A DNA stretch of 64,000 nt from assembly GCF_020667895.1 (NCBI RefSeq), contig NZ_JAFMPS010000009.1:45484-109483 (forward strand), read 5' to 3'. This document shows, piece after piece, positions 1-9,555 of this stretch. Each line of letters opens with the position of its first letter. Position 1 is the stretch's first letter. The translations under genes were made by a program, and so were the position numbers. The DNA comes from Alcanivorax sp. 1008. GTDB taxonomy: Bacteria > Pseudomonadota > Gammaproteobacteria > Pseudomonadales > Alcanivoracaceae. The notes below the pieces were generated by a model that saw nothing but the letters and a program-made list of their open reading frames with translations, did no database searches and was not told the origin of the DNA.

Positions 1-279
1 ATTTCTGCCATAGTATTTGCAAGATTTACCAGACGGCATCTTCCACAAAATGGTGTCTGCATTACCGGTGTGGTCCCTTTTCTCGACGACTGTTGTAGAG
101 CCGGGCTTTGGCCGTTCACATGAAAATATTTGGTATGTGTTTTGTTTTTCAGAAATCGTTGCCACGACAGGACTGTCTTTGACACAGCTATACCAGGAAT
201 AATTGATTGGGGCGGAGCTGCACGCGGTAAGGAGGAGGGCAGCCGAAAACAAAGCCGCTTTTAGTTGAAGTTTGGACAT
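1..279 (-). CDS. Partial small lipoprotein, 3' end outside the window
   Basis: Reading the minus strand from the ATG at 277-279 gives an uninterrupted frame of 93 codons to the window edge. It begins MSKLQLKAALFSAALLLTAC, a typical lipoprotein signal peptide with lipobox LTAC and the lipidated cysteine at residue 20. GGAG lies about six bases before the ATG. The visible mature part contains two further cysteines (in WYSCVKD and FSCERPK) and another near the edge (KSCKYY). I do not recognise the family. It is probably exported and lipid-anchored. The plus-strand frame at 17-202 is an antisense shadow of this gene. Confidence 0.75.
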   Translation of the reverse strand, partial: MSKLQLKAALFSAALLLTACSSAPINYSWYSCVKDSPVVATISEKQNTYQIFSCERPKPGSTTVVEKRDHTGNADTILWKMPSGKSCKYYGRN

Positions 280-529
280 CTTTGGCTCCGCTACCATTGG
301 CCTTAAGGGACAGTTCCGAACAACTATACTATTGCTTTATCAAACAGTTCATTACCTCGCTGGGGCCGTGCGCCTACCCGAGCCCGATGGCGATATTGGT
401 ACCTTCGTCCTATTTACCTCTCCGGCAGCATAAGTAAGCATCGCTTGCCTGGCTTCAGGAGCGCCGGACGCTTGTCTGACGCGGTAATAACAACAATAGA
501 CCCGCCTGTGCGGGCACAGGACCGATACC

Positions 530-2083
530 ATGACCGTAACCCTTCCTGCCTTGCTGGCGCGTGGCGCCACGCTGTCCCTGCTGTTGCTGATGTCCGGCTG
601 CTACTGGGAAAACTGGACCAAGACCGAGTCGGTGGAGCCCCAGTATTTGGTGCAGCCGGAAAGTGCCGCGCAGCTGGTGGACTATGTCGGCCGGGCGAGC
701 CGCGCTGGCAAGCGGGTGCGTATGACCGGTTCGGGGCACTCGGCCTCAGAGGTGGCGATTACCCGGGATGTCATGTTTACCCCGGAAAAGCTGAACAAAC
801 CGCTGGCGCTGGACCAAAGCCGCCTGAAGAACCCCAATGATCCGACCCTGGCCCGGGTCATGAGCGGCATCCGGGTGAGGGATCTGAACGCGTTTCTTGA
901 TGCCAATGGTCGCGCACTGATCAATATGGGTGGTTATGACGGTCAGACCATTGCCGGAGTGATGATGACCGCCACCCATGGTTCCGGTCTCGCCTACGGG
1001 CCCATGGCAGACCAGATCGTCAGTTTGCAGGTTGTCGGTGAGCGCGGCCGGATGATGCAGATCGAGCCGGCCAACGGCATTACCAACCCTGCTACCTGGC
1101 CTGGCTATCTGGAAGAAAATCGGAAAATTCCGGTTGAACTGATTCAGGATGACGACGCATTTAATGCGGCCCGGGTAGCCATTGGCTCTATGGGTGTGGT
1201 GTATGCAGTAACCCTGAAAACCGATCGCAAGTTCTGGCTGCGGGAAAAGCGTTGGAAGACCACCTGGGAGGAGCTGTCAGCGCCAGGCGGTGCCATTGAA
1301 CGACTGATTGCCGGTCAGCCGGTTTATGCGGATCGTCCATCGCCGGAACATTGGGAGCTGCAATACAGCCCTTATGCCACCGCGGACGGCACCCATTCGG
1401 TGCTGGTGACCGAGCGTTACCGTTCCTATACGCCGCTGCCGGAACAGTCGCAGTCTCAGCGCGGCCAGCCCGGCACCGAATTTGTTTCTGGTTTGATTAC
1501 CCTGTTTGAAAAGCCGCTGGCGTGGATTCTCAGCACCATTCCGAGTCTGGCGCCGACGATTCTCGAAACCACGCTGGATACCCAGCAGGATGATAATTTT
1601 ACTAATGTCTCCTACCGCGTCTTCAATATTGGAGTGGTTAATTACACCGACGCTATCGCCATTGAGGCGGCCTTTGATATTCGCGACACAGTGGCCGGTA
1701 TTGAGCGCTCATTCAGCCTGGCGCAATCCATGCTGGCCCGCGGCATTCCTCACACCGGCCCGATTGCGGTTCGGTTCGTAAAAAGCACGGACAACTTTAT
1801 TGCCATGCAGCAAGGCCGCAATTCCATGTTCATGGAAGTCATTATGCTGGCGGACACGCGGGGCGCGCAGGATTTGCTGAAAACCTATCAGCGCACCATG
1901 CGCGATGAGTTCTCGGCGCGACCGCATTGGGGGCTGGATCTGAAGCTGCTGCAAAGTAGCGCGGAGGCGAGCGTCCTGTATCCCAAGTGGAACGACTGGA
2001 TCACCCAGTTCCGTCGTTTCAACAAAGGCACATTCGACGGCAAGGTTACTGACCGGTTAGGCATTTCCGTCAAGCCACGCTAG
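530..2083 (+). CDS. Lipid-anchored FAD-binding oxidase of the sugar-lactone oxidase / VAO type
   Basis: The 517-residue protein has an N-terminal FAD-binding (PCMH-type) half and a C-terminal region resembling D-arabinono-1,4-lactone / L-gulono-1,4-lactone oxidases. The motif GSGHS near residue 70 is the one in which this family attaches FAD covalently through histidine, and ATHGSG near 148-153 is the second flavin-contact loop. Residues 1-24 form a signal peptide ending MSGC, so the enzyme is probably a periplasm-facing lipoprotein, which is unusual for the family. Family knowledge suggests oxidation of an aldonolactone or polyol with oxygen or a quinone as acceptor; the substrate is unknown. 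An SDR gene follows 18 bases downstream, probably in the same operon. The first 250 bases upstream (280-529) show no gene. Confidence 0.85.
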   Translation: MTVTLPALLARGATLSLLLLMSGCYWENWTKTESVEPQYLVQPESAAQLVDYVGRASRAGKRVRMTGSGHSASEVAITRDVMFTPEKLNKPLALDQSRLKNPNDPTLARVMSGIRVRDLNAFLDANGRALINMGGYDGQTIAGVMMTATHGSGLAYGPMADQIVSLQVVGERGRMMQIEPANGITNPATWPGYLEENRKIPVELIQDDDAFNAARVAIGSMGVVYAVTLKTDRKFWLREKRWKTTWEELSAPGGAIERLIAGQPVYADRPSPEHWELQYSPYATADGTHSVLVTERYRSYTPLPEQSQSQRGQPGTEFVSGLITLFEKPLAWILSTIPSLAPTILETTLDTQQDDNFTNVSYRVFNIGVVNYTDAIAIEAAFDIRDTVAGIERSFSLAQSMLARGIPHTGPIAVRFVKSTDNFIAMQQGRNSMFMEVIMLADTRGAQDLLKTYQRTMRDEFSARPHWGLDLKLLQSSAEASVLYPKWNDWITQFRRFNKGTFDGKVTDRLGISVKPR

Positions 2084-2101
2084 ATATCAGAAGGAAATGT
2101 A

Positions 2102-2917
2102 ATGGCAGGCAAACTGAATTTTCGCGAGCGCTGGGTGCTGGTAACAGGGGCATCCTCCGGACTCGGTGAGGAAATGGCGAATCAACTTGCTGCCGAGTAT
2201 GGGGCGAACCTGATACTAGTGGCGCGGCGAGCGGATCGCCTGTCAGATTTGGCCGCCAAACTGGAAAGCGCCCATGGTGTTCATTGCAAGGTGATCGCTG
2301 CAGATCTTTCCCGACATGGGGATGTGCAGCGTGTGTTTCATGAGGCAACCGCTGAGCATGAAATCCATGGCGTTATTCTTAACGCCGGTATTACCCATTT
2401 CGGCAAGCATCAGGATCTTTCCTGGGAGCGTTTTGAAACTCTACTGCAAACCAATTTGGTAGGCGTTGTCTGGCTGGTTAATAACTTTCTTCCCTACTTT
2501 GCAGGCAAAGGCATTGATGGGGCGATCATGTTAGTGAGCAGCATGGCAGGGATGATGCCAGTGCCGTATCAGGCCGCTTATGCGGGCAGCAAAGCGTTCC
2601 TGACAAACTTCGGTCAAAGCCTATCGGAGGAGCTGCGAGGGGAGGCGGTGTCGATCACAGTTTTCTCCCCAGGCGGAATTGCAACGCCCATGGCGCACAA
2701 TAGTGATCTTCGCTACTTCGAGAACACCATGTTTCTTCAGGACGTAGCTTCCTGCGCGGCACAGGGGTTGGCCGCTATGGCAGCTCGCCGCAGGCTCTAT
2801 GTGCCAGGGAAATTTAATCGCTTGCAGCTGTTCTCATCCCGATTTGTCCCGCGTGCATTCTCGGCAGCGCTAACAGGAGCGACTTACCGTAAGGCATTGA
2901 GGGCAGCGGGACACTAG
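2102..2917 (+). CDS. Short-chain dehydrogenase/reductase (SDR)
   Basis: A classical SDR of 271 residues. The Rossmann cofactor motif TGASSGLG is at residues 15-22, an NAG motif follows in ILNAGITHF, and the catalytic Ser-Tyr-Lys set is visible as SSMAG and YAGSK. The protein resembles ketoreductases related to DltE/YdfG. Substrate cannot be predicted. AGAAGGA lies seven bases before the ATG. The gene closely follows the FAD oxidase, so the two may act on the same alcohol/carbonyl compound (inference). It converges with speE, with only eight bases between the stop codons. Confidence 0.88.
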   Translation: MAGKLNFRERWVLVTGASSGLGEEMANQLAAEYGANLILVARRADRLSDLAAKLESAHGVHCKVIAADLSRHGDVQRVFHEATAEHEIHGVILNAGITHFGKHQDLSWERFETLLQTNLVGVVWLVNNFLPYFAGKGIDGAIMLVSSMAGMMPVPYQAAYAGSKAFLTNFGQSLSEELRGEAVSITVFSPGGIATPMAHNSDLRYFENTMFLQDVASCAAQGLAAMAARRRLYVPGKFNRLQLFSSRFVPRAFSAALTGATYRKALRAAGH

Positions 2918-2925
2918 GTCGGCGG

Positions 2926-3777
2926 TCAGCCCAGCGCTTTCTTCATAAACGGCGGCAACTGCAGCGCGCCCTCATGAATGCCGGCGGTGTAGTACTGGGT
3001 TTCAAAAGTTTTCCCAGCAGACGCATCCCGGCGGAAGCTGCCAACATCGCAGCCTTTACCGGCCATGGTGCAGCTCCACCATCCCGACGGATAAACCGGC
3101 TGCGGGAACGGCAGGGTCTGGGTGCTGGTGAAACCGGCTTCGCGCATGTTGGCGTGCAGGTCCTTAATGATGGTGTCAGCGTGCAGCAGTGGTGATTCGC
3201 TTTGCTGGACGATGATGCCGCCGTCGCGCAGCACACGGTGGCAATCACGGAAGAAATCCGCCTTGAACAGGCCTTCGGCCGGGCCTACCGGGTCGGTGGA
3301 GTCGACGATGATTATATCAACGCTGCCGGCTTCGCATTCCTGCATCCACTTCACACCGTCTATAAACAGCAGCTCGGCACGGGGATCGTTATTGGACTCG
3401 CATAACTCCGGAAAGTATTTCTCGGACATGCGGGTAACCATCTCATCGATATCGATTTGGGTGGCCTTTTCAACACCCGGGTGGCGCAGTACTTCGCGCA
3501 GGGTGCCGCAGTCACCGCCACCGATAATCACTACTCGCTTCGGGTCTGCATGGGCAAACAGTGCCGGGTGCGACATCATCTCGTGATAGAGAAAGTTGTC
3601 GCGGCTGGTGACCATGGTGCAGCCATCAATGGTCATCAGATAGCCGAAGGTGTCGGTTTCCCACATTTCGATATGCTGGTATGCGGTCTGCACCTGTTCC
3701 AGCTTCTTGGTCAGGCGCAGGCCAAAGGCGGTGCCAGCGGAGTCGAAATGTTCAATAAACCAGCGAGATTCGGTCAT
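2926..3777 (-). CDS. speE: Polyamine aminopropyltransferase (spermidine synthase)
   Basis: The enzyme transfers an aminopropyl group from decarboxylated S-adenosylmethionine to putrescine to make spermidine in the cytoplasm. The 283-residue protein shows the family signature: VIIGGGDCGTLREVLRH for the nucleotide-binding loop, DIDEMV, and the catalytic DSTDPVGPA segment. The frame is open for another 45 codons upstream, but MTESRWFIEHF matches the usual family N-terminus and has AGAGGT about ten bases before it, so that start is used. It is divergent from speA, 195 bases apart. The decarboxylated SAM supplier (speD) is not in the window. Confidence 0.95.
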   Translation of the reverse strand: MTESRWFIEHFDSAGTAFGLRLTKKLEQVQTAYQHIEMWETDTFGYLMTIDGCTMVTSRDNFLYHEMMSHPALFAHADPKRVVIIGGGDCGTLREVLRHPGVEKATQIDIDEMVTRMSEKYFPELCESNNDPRAELLFIDGVKWMQECEAGSVDIIIVDSTDPVGPAEGLFKADFFRDCHRVLRDGGIIVQQSESPLLHADTIIKDLHANMREAGFTSTQTLPFPQPVYPSGWWSCTMAGKGCDVGSFRRDASAGKTFETQYYTAGIHEGALQLPPFMKKALG

Positions 3778-3906
3778 CGGGGCGGTACCTCTTGTGCTTG
3801 CCTGGTCAGGCGCAATGCGTGTCCCGGGGTAGGGGCAGTAAACGGGGCGCATTCTAGCCTGAATAAATGACCAATTCCTTACCTTCCGGCGGCTGGAGTT
3901 TTCAAT

Positions 3907-3923
3907 GCGCAAGCCGCTGCTAC
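3907..3923. repeat. 17-base repeat copy 1, REP-like half site
   Basis: The 17-mer GCGCAAGCCGCTGCTAC occurs here and again, identical, at 31709-31725. In reverse complement it reads GTAGCAGCGGCTTGCGC, like the GTAG(C/G)AGCGGCTT type REP sequences of pseudomonads. This copy lies between speE and speA and lacks the full hairpin seen in the second copy. Two copies could still be chance. Confidence 0.35.
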
Positions 3924-3972
3924 TGGCGGCGCTGTGCGTCTATACTGCGTGCCATTATTGATTGGAGGTGCC

Positions 3973-5859
3973 ATGAGTAGCTGGAGTACCGCAGACGCCC
4001 TGAGAATCTACAACGTGGACCGTTGGGGTGACGGCTATTTTGGTGTCGATAGCGACGGTCATGTCACGGTACGCCCGTGCGGCACGGATGATGGCCCGAC
4101 CGCGCGGCTTGAGGATGTTTTGGCTGTATGCCGCGAGCAGGGGCTACGTAGCCCGGTGCTGGTGCGCTTCGGCGGCATTTTGCGGCACCGTGTGAAGATG
4201 TTGGCCGGTGCCTTTCGTGGCGCTATCAGCGCTCAGGACTACAAGGGCGGCTATACACCGGTTTACCCGATAAAGGTCAATCAACAGCGCCGGGTCGTCA
4301 CTGAGCTGTTGCGTGGCGCCGAGGGTGATCAGGCGCTGGGATTGGAGGCTGGCTCAAAGCCGGAGTTACTGGCAGTGCTGGCCCTGTCCCGTGGTGCTGG
4401 TAGCACCATAGTCTGCAATGGCTACAAAGACCGGGAGTACGTTCGTCTTGCGCTGATGGGCGAGAAGCTCGGCTTCCGGGTCAATATCGTGGTCGAAAAG
4501 CTGTCCGAGCTGGCCATGATCCTGCGCGAGTCAGAGGACCTGGGTGTGGCGCCGCGTATCGGCCTGCGGGTCCGGCTAATGTCGATTAGCAAGGGTAACT
4601 GGCAGAACTCGGGTGGCGAGAAAGCCAAATTCGGACTGTCAGCAGCACAGCTGGTGGAGGCAGTAGAAATCTGCCGCGCCGCGGGCAAGCTGGACTGTGT
4701 ACGCATGCTGCATTTTCATCTTGGCTCTCAGGTGGCCAATATTCAGGACATCAAGGCCGGTATGCGTGAGGCGGCGCGCTACTATCAGGAATTACGTGAG
4801 CTGGGAGCGGCGGTTGATACTATGGATGTGGGTGGTGGTTTGGGGGTCGACTATGAAGGCACTCGCTCCCGTTCCTACTGCTCAATGAACTACGCCATGG
4901 CTGACTATGCCTGGCATATTGTGCAGACACTGAAAGAGTTGTGTGACCGCTCCGGACTGCCCCACCCCCATGTAATTTCCGAATCGGGCCGGGCACTTAC
5001 CGCACACCATGCGGTGCTGCTGGCCAATGTGATTGATCGTGAGACTCTGTCGATTAGTGATGTCTCGGTGCCTGCGGCGCAAGCCGCTGCGGAAGTGCAG
5101 TTGCTGTGGCAGCTGAATGAATCCTTGCGCGGCCCCAGTCCCAACTTGTTGGAGATCTATCAGGACGTGTTGGGGGCCTGGCAGGATATCCATCAGCGCT
5201 ATTTGCTGGGTGAATTGTCGCTGACTGAGCGCGCAGTGGCGGAGCGGCTATATATCAACTGCCAGATTGCCATTCGTGAGCGCCTTGACGCATCGCGCAA
5301 GCATCAGCGCGCCTTGCTGGACGAGTTGAATGAAAAGCTGGCGGACAAGCTTTTCGTCAATTTCTCCGTATTCCAGTCGGTGCCGGATGTTTGGGGTATT
5401 GACCAGATTTTCCCGATTTTGCCGCTGTCCGGCTTGAATCGGATGCCAACCCGACGTGCCGTGCTGCAGGATATCACCTGTGATTCAGACGGCCGGATCG
5501 ACCAGTATGTTGATGGCGAGGGCCTTGAGACCACGCTACCCATGCCGGATGGTGCTGATACGGAGTTGGGCATCTTTATGGTGGGTGCATATCAGGAAAT
5601 TCTGGGTGACCTGCATAACCTGTTTGGTGATACGGATTCAGTGGACGCGGAAATTGATTCCGCCGGGCAGGTGCAGCTTGATCATGCCATTCAGGGCGAT
5701 ACGGTCAGTAGCGTACTGCGCCTGGTAAATTATGATCCGGAAAAACTACTGGATGCCCTGCGCAGCCATTGCGAGAAAGCTTCGCTCAGCACCGAGCAGC
5801 GGCAGCAGTTTGTGTTGGAAATGAGTGATGGCCTAGCGGGGTATACCTACCTTGAGTAA
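3973..5859 (+). CDS. speA: Biosynthetic arginine decarboxylase
   Basis: Converts arginine to agmatine and CO2, the first step of the arginine route to putrescine. The 628-residue protein has the N-terminal PLP-barrel with the cofactor lysine in PVYPIKVNQQ (Lys101), the HFHLGSQ and MDVGGGLGVDYEG phosphate and substrate segments, and HVISESGRALTAHHAV, all typical of SpeA. Length matches the family (about 630). Start: the frame extends 13 codons upstream, but GGAGGT stands just before the ATG at 3973, which matches the family N-terminus (SADALRIYNV-like). It overlaps the start of the DUF4112 gene by eight bases, suggesting co-transcription. Confidence 0.96.
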   Translation: MSSWSTADALRIYNVDRWGDGYFGVDSDGHVTVRPCGTDDGPTARLEDVLAVCREQGLRSPVLVRFGGILRHRVKMLAGAFRGAISAQDYKGGYTPVYPIKVNQQRRVVTELLRGAEGDQALGLEAGSKPELLAVLALSRGAGSTIVCNGYKDREYVRLALMGEKLGFRVNIVVEKLSELAMILRESEDLGVAPRIGLRVRLMSISKGNWQNSGGEKAKFGLSAAQLVEAVEICRAAGKLDCVRMLHFHLGSQVANIQDIKAGMREAARYYQELRELGAAVDTMDVGGGLGVDYEGTRSRSYCSMNYAMADYAWHIVQTLKELCDRSGLPHPHVISESGRALTAHHAVLLANVIDRETLSISDVSVPAAQAAAEVQLLWQLNESLRGPSPNLLEIYQDVLGAWQDIHQRYLLGELSLTERAVAERLYINCQIAIRERLDASRKHQRALLDELNEKLADKLFVNFSVFQSVPDVWGIDQIFPILPLSGLNRMPTRRAVLQDITCDSDGRIDQYVDGEGLETTLPMPDGADTELGIFMVGAYQEILGDLHNLFGDTDSVDAEIDSAGQVQLDHAIQGDTVSSVLRLVNYDPEKLLDALRSHCEKASLSTEQRQQFVLEMSDGLAGYTYLE

Positions 5860-6301
5860 AAGAAAGGAACACGAATACCGTCAGGCGTTAGCGCGTCTGG
5901 ACAAGTATTCCAAAATGACCGATTCGCAGTTCAGTATTCCATTTACTGGCATTCGTTTTGGCGTTGACCCGATTCTCGGTTTGCTTCCAGTGATCGGTGA
6001 CTTTATTGGTCTATTACTATCACTGCCGGTGTTGATCGAAGCCAACCGTATCGGTGCGCCGGCAGAGCTTAAGCGCAAGATGATCCGCAATATGATTATC
6101 GAAGCGGTGATGGGGGTGGTGCCGGTAGTTGGTGATGTATTCGATATCTACTGGAAAGCCAATACTCGTAATACCGCATTGCTGCGCGGCTGGATCAAGT
6201 CCCACATCGTTCCGGAGAAAACCACGGAGCCAAAAGAGTGGCTGATGATTGTTGTGCTCGGATTGCTGCTGGTCGCTCTGTTGGCCTGGCTGATCCTGTA
6301 G
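5852..6301 (+). CDS. DUF4112 membrane protein
   Basis: A 149-residue protein with the DUF4112 pattern: a short charged N-terminus, IRFGVDPILGLLPVIGDFIG, a repeat of that theme as MGVVPVVGDVFDIYWKAN, and a C-terminal hydrophobic helix (about residues 129-148). It is probably an inner-membrane protein of unknown function. The start is a TTG overlapping the speA stop; the first in-frame ATG would remove the conserved charged N-terminus. Translational coupling with speA is likely. A strong bidirectional terminator follows. Confidence 0.8.
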   Translation: MSKRKEHEYRQALARLDKYSKMTDSQFSIPFTGIRFGVDPILGLLPVIGDFIGLLLSLPVLIEANRIGAPAELKRKMIRNMIIEAVMGVVPVVGDVFDIYWKANTRNTALLRGWIKSHIVPEKTTEPKEWLMIVVLGLLLVALLAWLIL

Positions 6302-6343
6302 CGTTGGCTTCAGTCAGGGCTTCTTACAGCGCAATACGCTTAA

Positions 6344-6375
6344 TAAAAAAACGGCCCATAAAGGGCCGTTTTTTA
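6344..6375. terminator. Bidirectional intrinsic terminator
   Basis: A-tract (6344-6350), hairpin ACGGCCC / GGGCCGT (6351-6357 and 6363-6369) and a T-tract to 6374. It can end transcription from the speA-DUF4112 side on the plus strand and from slyD on the minus strand, which converge here. Confidence 0.9.
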
Positions 6376-6411
6376 TTCTGGCTGATGCAGCCCCGGCGGG
6401 GGTGCGTCAAC

Positions 6412-6897
6412 TCAGTGGTGATGACCGCCTTCGCCATGAACGTGGCCATGCTCCAGCTCTTCTTCAGAAGCTGCACGCACAGCAGTCACTTCAATGGCAA
6501 AATTCAGCACTTCGCCAGCCAGCGGATGGTTGCCATCTACGGTGACGGTGTCGCCTTCAATCTTGGTGATGGTGAACAGGCGAGGGCCGGCACCGGTGTC
6601 AGCCTGAAACTGCATGCCTGTCTCCAGGTGATCAACACCCTGGAAAGCTTCCCGCGGAACTTCCTGGATCAGTTCAGCGTGATGTTCGCCATAGCCGTCT
6701 TCTGGATTGACGGATACATCGAACTTGTCACCGGCGCTTTTGCCGGTAAGGGCGTTTTCCAGCCCCGGAACGATGTTGCCATGGCCGTGCAGATAGGCCA
6801 TTGGCTCGCCGTGTTCAACCGACGAATCAACCTTCTCGCCAGCCTTGTTGGTCAGAGTGTAGTGGATAGATACCACCATATTTTCAGCAATTTGCAT
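6412..6897 (-). CDS. slyD: FKBP-type peptidyl-prolyl isomerase, SlyD-like
   Basis: A 161-residue cytoplasmic prolyl isomerase and chaperone. The FKBP domain with inserted flap is visible: VVSIHYTLTN at the start, GNIVPGLENAL in the middle and NHPLAGEVLNF near 123-133. The C-terminus is rich in His and Glu (ELEHGHVHGEGGHHH), the metal-binding tail that in SlyD binds nickel. In known SlyD the protein assists protein folding and nickel delivery to hydrogenase; no hydrogenase genes are in the window. It lies 100 bases downstream of argH, with a weak hairpin between. Confidence 0.93.
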   Translation of the reverse strand: MQIAENMVVSIHYTLTNKAGEKVDSSVEHGEPMAYLHGHGNIVPGLENALTGKSAGDKFDVSVNPEDGYGEHHAELIQEVPREAFQGVDHLETGMQFQADTGAGPRLFTITKIEGDTVTVDGNHPLAGEVLNFAIEVTAVRAASEEELEHGHVHGEGGHHH

Positions 6898-6946
6898 CTG
6901 TATCTCTGCTGCGGTCGTGGGTTTGAGGGGTTTATCCTACCGGTCT

Positions 6947-6986
6947 GACGGCGCCCTGCCTACCGCTGCTGGTCGGCAGGGCCGTC
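6947..6986 (-). terminator. Hairpin between argH and slyD
   Basis: Inverted repeat GACGGCGCCCTGCC (6947-6960) and GGCAGGGCCGTC (6975-6986), with a two-base bulge, just after the argH stop on the minus strand. There is no clear T-run, so it may be an attenuator or mRNA stabiliser rather than a full terminator. Confidence 0.4.
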
Positions 6987-6997
6987 GTTGCCGCAGG

Positions 6998-8383
6998 TCA
7001 GAGCAGCTGGCGGGAGCGTGATACGGCGGCGCGAACTTGCTCTGGCGCGGTGCCGCCGATGTGGTTGCGCGCACTGACGGAGCCTTCCAGTGTCAGCACA
7101 TCAAATACATCTTCACCGATCTCGTTACTGAACTGCTGTAGCTCGCTTAGCGACATATCAGCCAGATCTTTTTTGCTGGCGACGCCATGGGCAACAGCCT
7201 TGCCTACAATTTCATGGGCATCACGGAAGGCGATGCCTTTGCGCACCAAGTAGTCGGCCAGATCGGTGGCCGTGGCAAAGCCGCGGCGCGCCGCTTCACG
7301 CATGATTTCGCGGTTTGGCTCGATCGCCGGAATCATATCGGCGAAGGCACGCAGGCAGCCTTTCAAAGTGTCAGCGGCATCGAATAGGGGTTCTTTATCT
7401 TCCTGATTGTCCTTGTTGTAGGCCAGCGGCTGCGACTTCATCAGGGTTAGCAGTGCAATCAGATGGCCGTTAACGCGGCCGGTCTTGCCTCGCACCAGCT
7501 CTGGCACGTCGGGGTTTTTCTTTTGCGGCATGATAGAGCTGCCGGTGCAGAAACGGTCCGGCAGATTGATGAACTGGAACTGTGCAGAGGTCCACAGCAC
7601 CAGCTCTTCGCTCATCCGCGACAGATGGGTCATGCACAGTGCGGCCAGAGCGCAAAACTCGATGGCGAAGTCGCGGTCACTCACCGCATCCAGTGAGTTA
7701 AAGCAGACTTCATCAAAACCCAATAGCTCGCGGGTGCGCTCGCGGATAATCGGATAGGTCGTGCCAGCCAGTGCCGCAGAGCCCAATGGCATGCGGTTAA
7801 CCCGTTTGCGGCAGTCAGCAAGACGCTCGCGATCGCGCCGTATCATTTCAAACCAGGCCAACAGGTGGTGGCCGAAAGTGACTGGCTGGGCGGTCTGCAG
7901 GTGGGTGAAGCCGGGCATGATGGTGGCGGCTTCACGCTCAGCCAGTCCAAGAAAGCCTTCCATCAGGCGCTTCATTTCGCCATCGATAAAATCGATTTCA
8001 TCACGTAGCCACAAACGGATATCGGTGGCTACCTGATCGTTGCGTGAGCGGCCGGTATGCAGCTTTTTGCCGGTGATGCCGATGCGGTCGGTGAGGCGTG
8101 CTTCAATATTCATGTGCACGTCTTCGAGAGCTACCGACCACTGGAACTCGCCGCGTTCGATTTCACCCTTGATGGTGTTCAGGCCCTCAATGATGGCGTC
8201 TCGCTCCGCATCGGTGAGCACGCCCGCTTCCGCCAGCATGGTGGCATGGGCGATGGAGCCGCGGATGTCCTGAGCATACATGCGCTTGTCAAAATTGACG
8301 CTGGCGGTGAAGGCCTGGACAAAGGCATCGGTGGACTCGGTGAAGCGGCCACCCCAGAGCTGGTTCTGTTGGGTATCGGTCAT
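6998..8383 (-). CDS. argH: Argininosuccinate lyase
   Basis: Last step of arginine synthesis: argininosuccinate to arginine and fumarate. The 461-residue protein carries the fumarase/aspartase superfamily signature [12 protein letters not shown], the [11 protein letters not shown] loop and [14 protein letters not shown]. The frame is open for 60 more codons upstream; [14 protein letters not shown] is the normal family N-terminus and is taken as start. It faces away from algZ, the same arrangement as in Pseudomonas. Confidence 0.97.
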   Translation of the reverse strand: MTDTQQNQLWGGRFTESTDAFVQAFTASVNFDKRMYAQDIRGSIAHATMLAEAGVLTDAERDAIIEGLNTIKGEIERGEFQWSVALEDVHMNIEARLTDRIGITGKKLHTGRSRNDQVATDIRLWLRDEIDFIDGEMKRLMEGFLGLAEREAATIMPGFTHLQTAQPVTFGHHLLAWFEMIRRDRERLADCRKRVNRMPLGSAALAGTTYPIIRERTRELLGFDEVCFNSLDAVSDRDFAIEFCALAALCMTHLSRMSEELVLWTSAQFQFINLPDRFCTGSSIMPQKKNPDVPELVRGKTGRVNGHLIALLTLMKSQPLAYNKDNQEDKEPLFDAADTLKGCLRAFADMIPAIEPNREIMREAARRGFATATDLADYLVRKGIAFRDAHEIVGKAVAHGVASKKDLADMSLSELQQFSNEIGEDVFDVLTLEGSVSARNHIGGTAPEQVRAAVSRSRQLL

Positions 8384-8509
8384 GATGGTCAGGCTCGGCG
8401 GATCAGCACATCGGGCGCGCAGTATATAAGGAACAGGCGCCGGATTCATGCGCCGGCTATCGTCCGCAATGCGGGTGCGGTATAACAGTTGTCGCCGATG
8501 AGGGATGCC

Positions 8510-9553
8510 ATGGCCATAGAACAACAACAACGACAGTTCCTGCCTAACCTGTGTAGCACCCATTCAGTGCTGGTGGTTGTAGTGATCGCCCAGCTGCTGG
8601 CGCTGGTGACCACTCTGACGGCGGCGCTCTACAGCGATTTCTCCTTCGAGCGGCTGGCGGTTTCCTCCCTGTTTATTCAATGGGTCGCGCTGACCTCTGC
8701 GGCGCTGCTATGTGGCCTGCGTCCTACCATCAATAAGTTGCCGCTCGGCTGGGCCAGTCTGGTGGTGGTCATGGTGGTGGTGATTGATGCCTTCTGCTTT
8801 AGCCTGATGGCTGGTCAGGTATTGGACTGGATGGCCAGTGAAGTACTCATGGATCGCCGGGTCTGGGTGCGTGAGGCCTTAATCAGTGCCGCCATTGCCG
8901 CCATTATTGGCGGGGTGGTGATGCGCTATTTCTTTGTCCAGGAGCAGTTGCGGCAGAAGGACGAGGCTGAGCTGCAGTCGCGCATTCAGGCGCTTCAGTC
9001 GCGTATCCGCCCCCATTTCCTGTTTAACAGCATGAATATCATTGCCTCGCTAATCAGTGTCGATCCGGAGGCTGCCGAGCAGGCGGTGGAAGATCTGGCT
9101 CGCCTGTTTCGTGCCAGTCTGGGCGAAACAGGTAGCATGGTGACGCTGGAGCAGGAGCTTTCATTGGTGCATCGCTATATCCGTATTGAGCAGTTGCGCA
9201 TGGGGGATCGCTTGCGAGTGGAGTGGGATATTCGCGTGGACCCTGAAAAGGTCACTATTCCCCAGCTGACCCTGCAGCCGCTTGTGGAGAATGCGCTTTA
9301 CCATGGTATTCAGCCGCTGGCCGCTGGGGGGCTGTTAAAGATTGCCGTCTGGCAAGAGGATGGCAGGGTGCGTATTCTGGTAAGTAATCCCAAGCCGCCC
9401 GGAAACAGTGATCATCAGGGCAACCGGATGGCGCTGGAGAATATTCGCCTGCGTCTGGCCGCGCTGCATGGCAGCGGGGCCAGTGTGGAAGTGACGCCGG
9501 CAACAGAACACTACGATGTTCTTTTGACCTATCCGCTCAAGAAGGGAGACTGA
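8510..9553 (+). CDS. algZ: Sensor histidine kinase, AlgZ/FimS type (LytS family)
   Basis: The 347-residue protein has four predicted membrane helices in the first 140 residues and a His_kinase domain with the phosphorylated histidine in [15 protein letters not shown]. The C-terminal ATPase part shows [15 protein letters not shown] (N-box) and [13 protein letters not shown]. By homology and gene order it signals to AlgR; in Pseudomonas this pair controls twitching motility, alginate and other virulence-linked genes. Three in-frame starts lie within 22 bases (TTG 8489, ATG 8498, ATG 8510); only 8510 has an AGGG five bases upstream. The gene ends two bases before algR. Confidence 0.92.
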   Translation: MAIEQQQRQFLPNLCSTHSVLVVVVIAQLLALVTTLTAALYSDFSFERLAVSSLFIQWVALTSAALLCGLRPTINKLPLGWASLVVVMVVVIDAFCFSLMAGQVLDWMASEVLMDRRVWVREALISAAIAAIIGGVVMRYFFVQEQLRQKDEAELQSRIQALQSRIRPHFLFNSMNIIASLISVDPEAAEQAVEDLARLFRASLGETGSMVTLEQELSLVHRYIRIEQLRMGDRLRVEWDIRVDPEKVTIPQLTLQPLVENALYHGIQPLAAGGLLKIAVWQEDGRVRILVSNPKPPGNSDHQGNRMALENIRLRLAALHGSGASVEVTPATEHYDVLLTYPLKKGD

Positions 9554-9555
9554 AT

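Noticed and set aside
445..840. Open frames before and across the start of the FAD oxidase gene
   Set aside because: They overlap its signal peptide and FAD domain in other frames and have no ribosome site or family features.
6238..6948. 236-codon plus-strand open frame across slyD
   Set aside because: It crosses the DUF4112 end, the terminator and all of slyD antisense; slyD is unmistakable.
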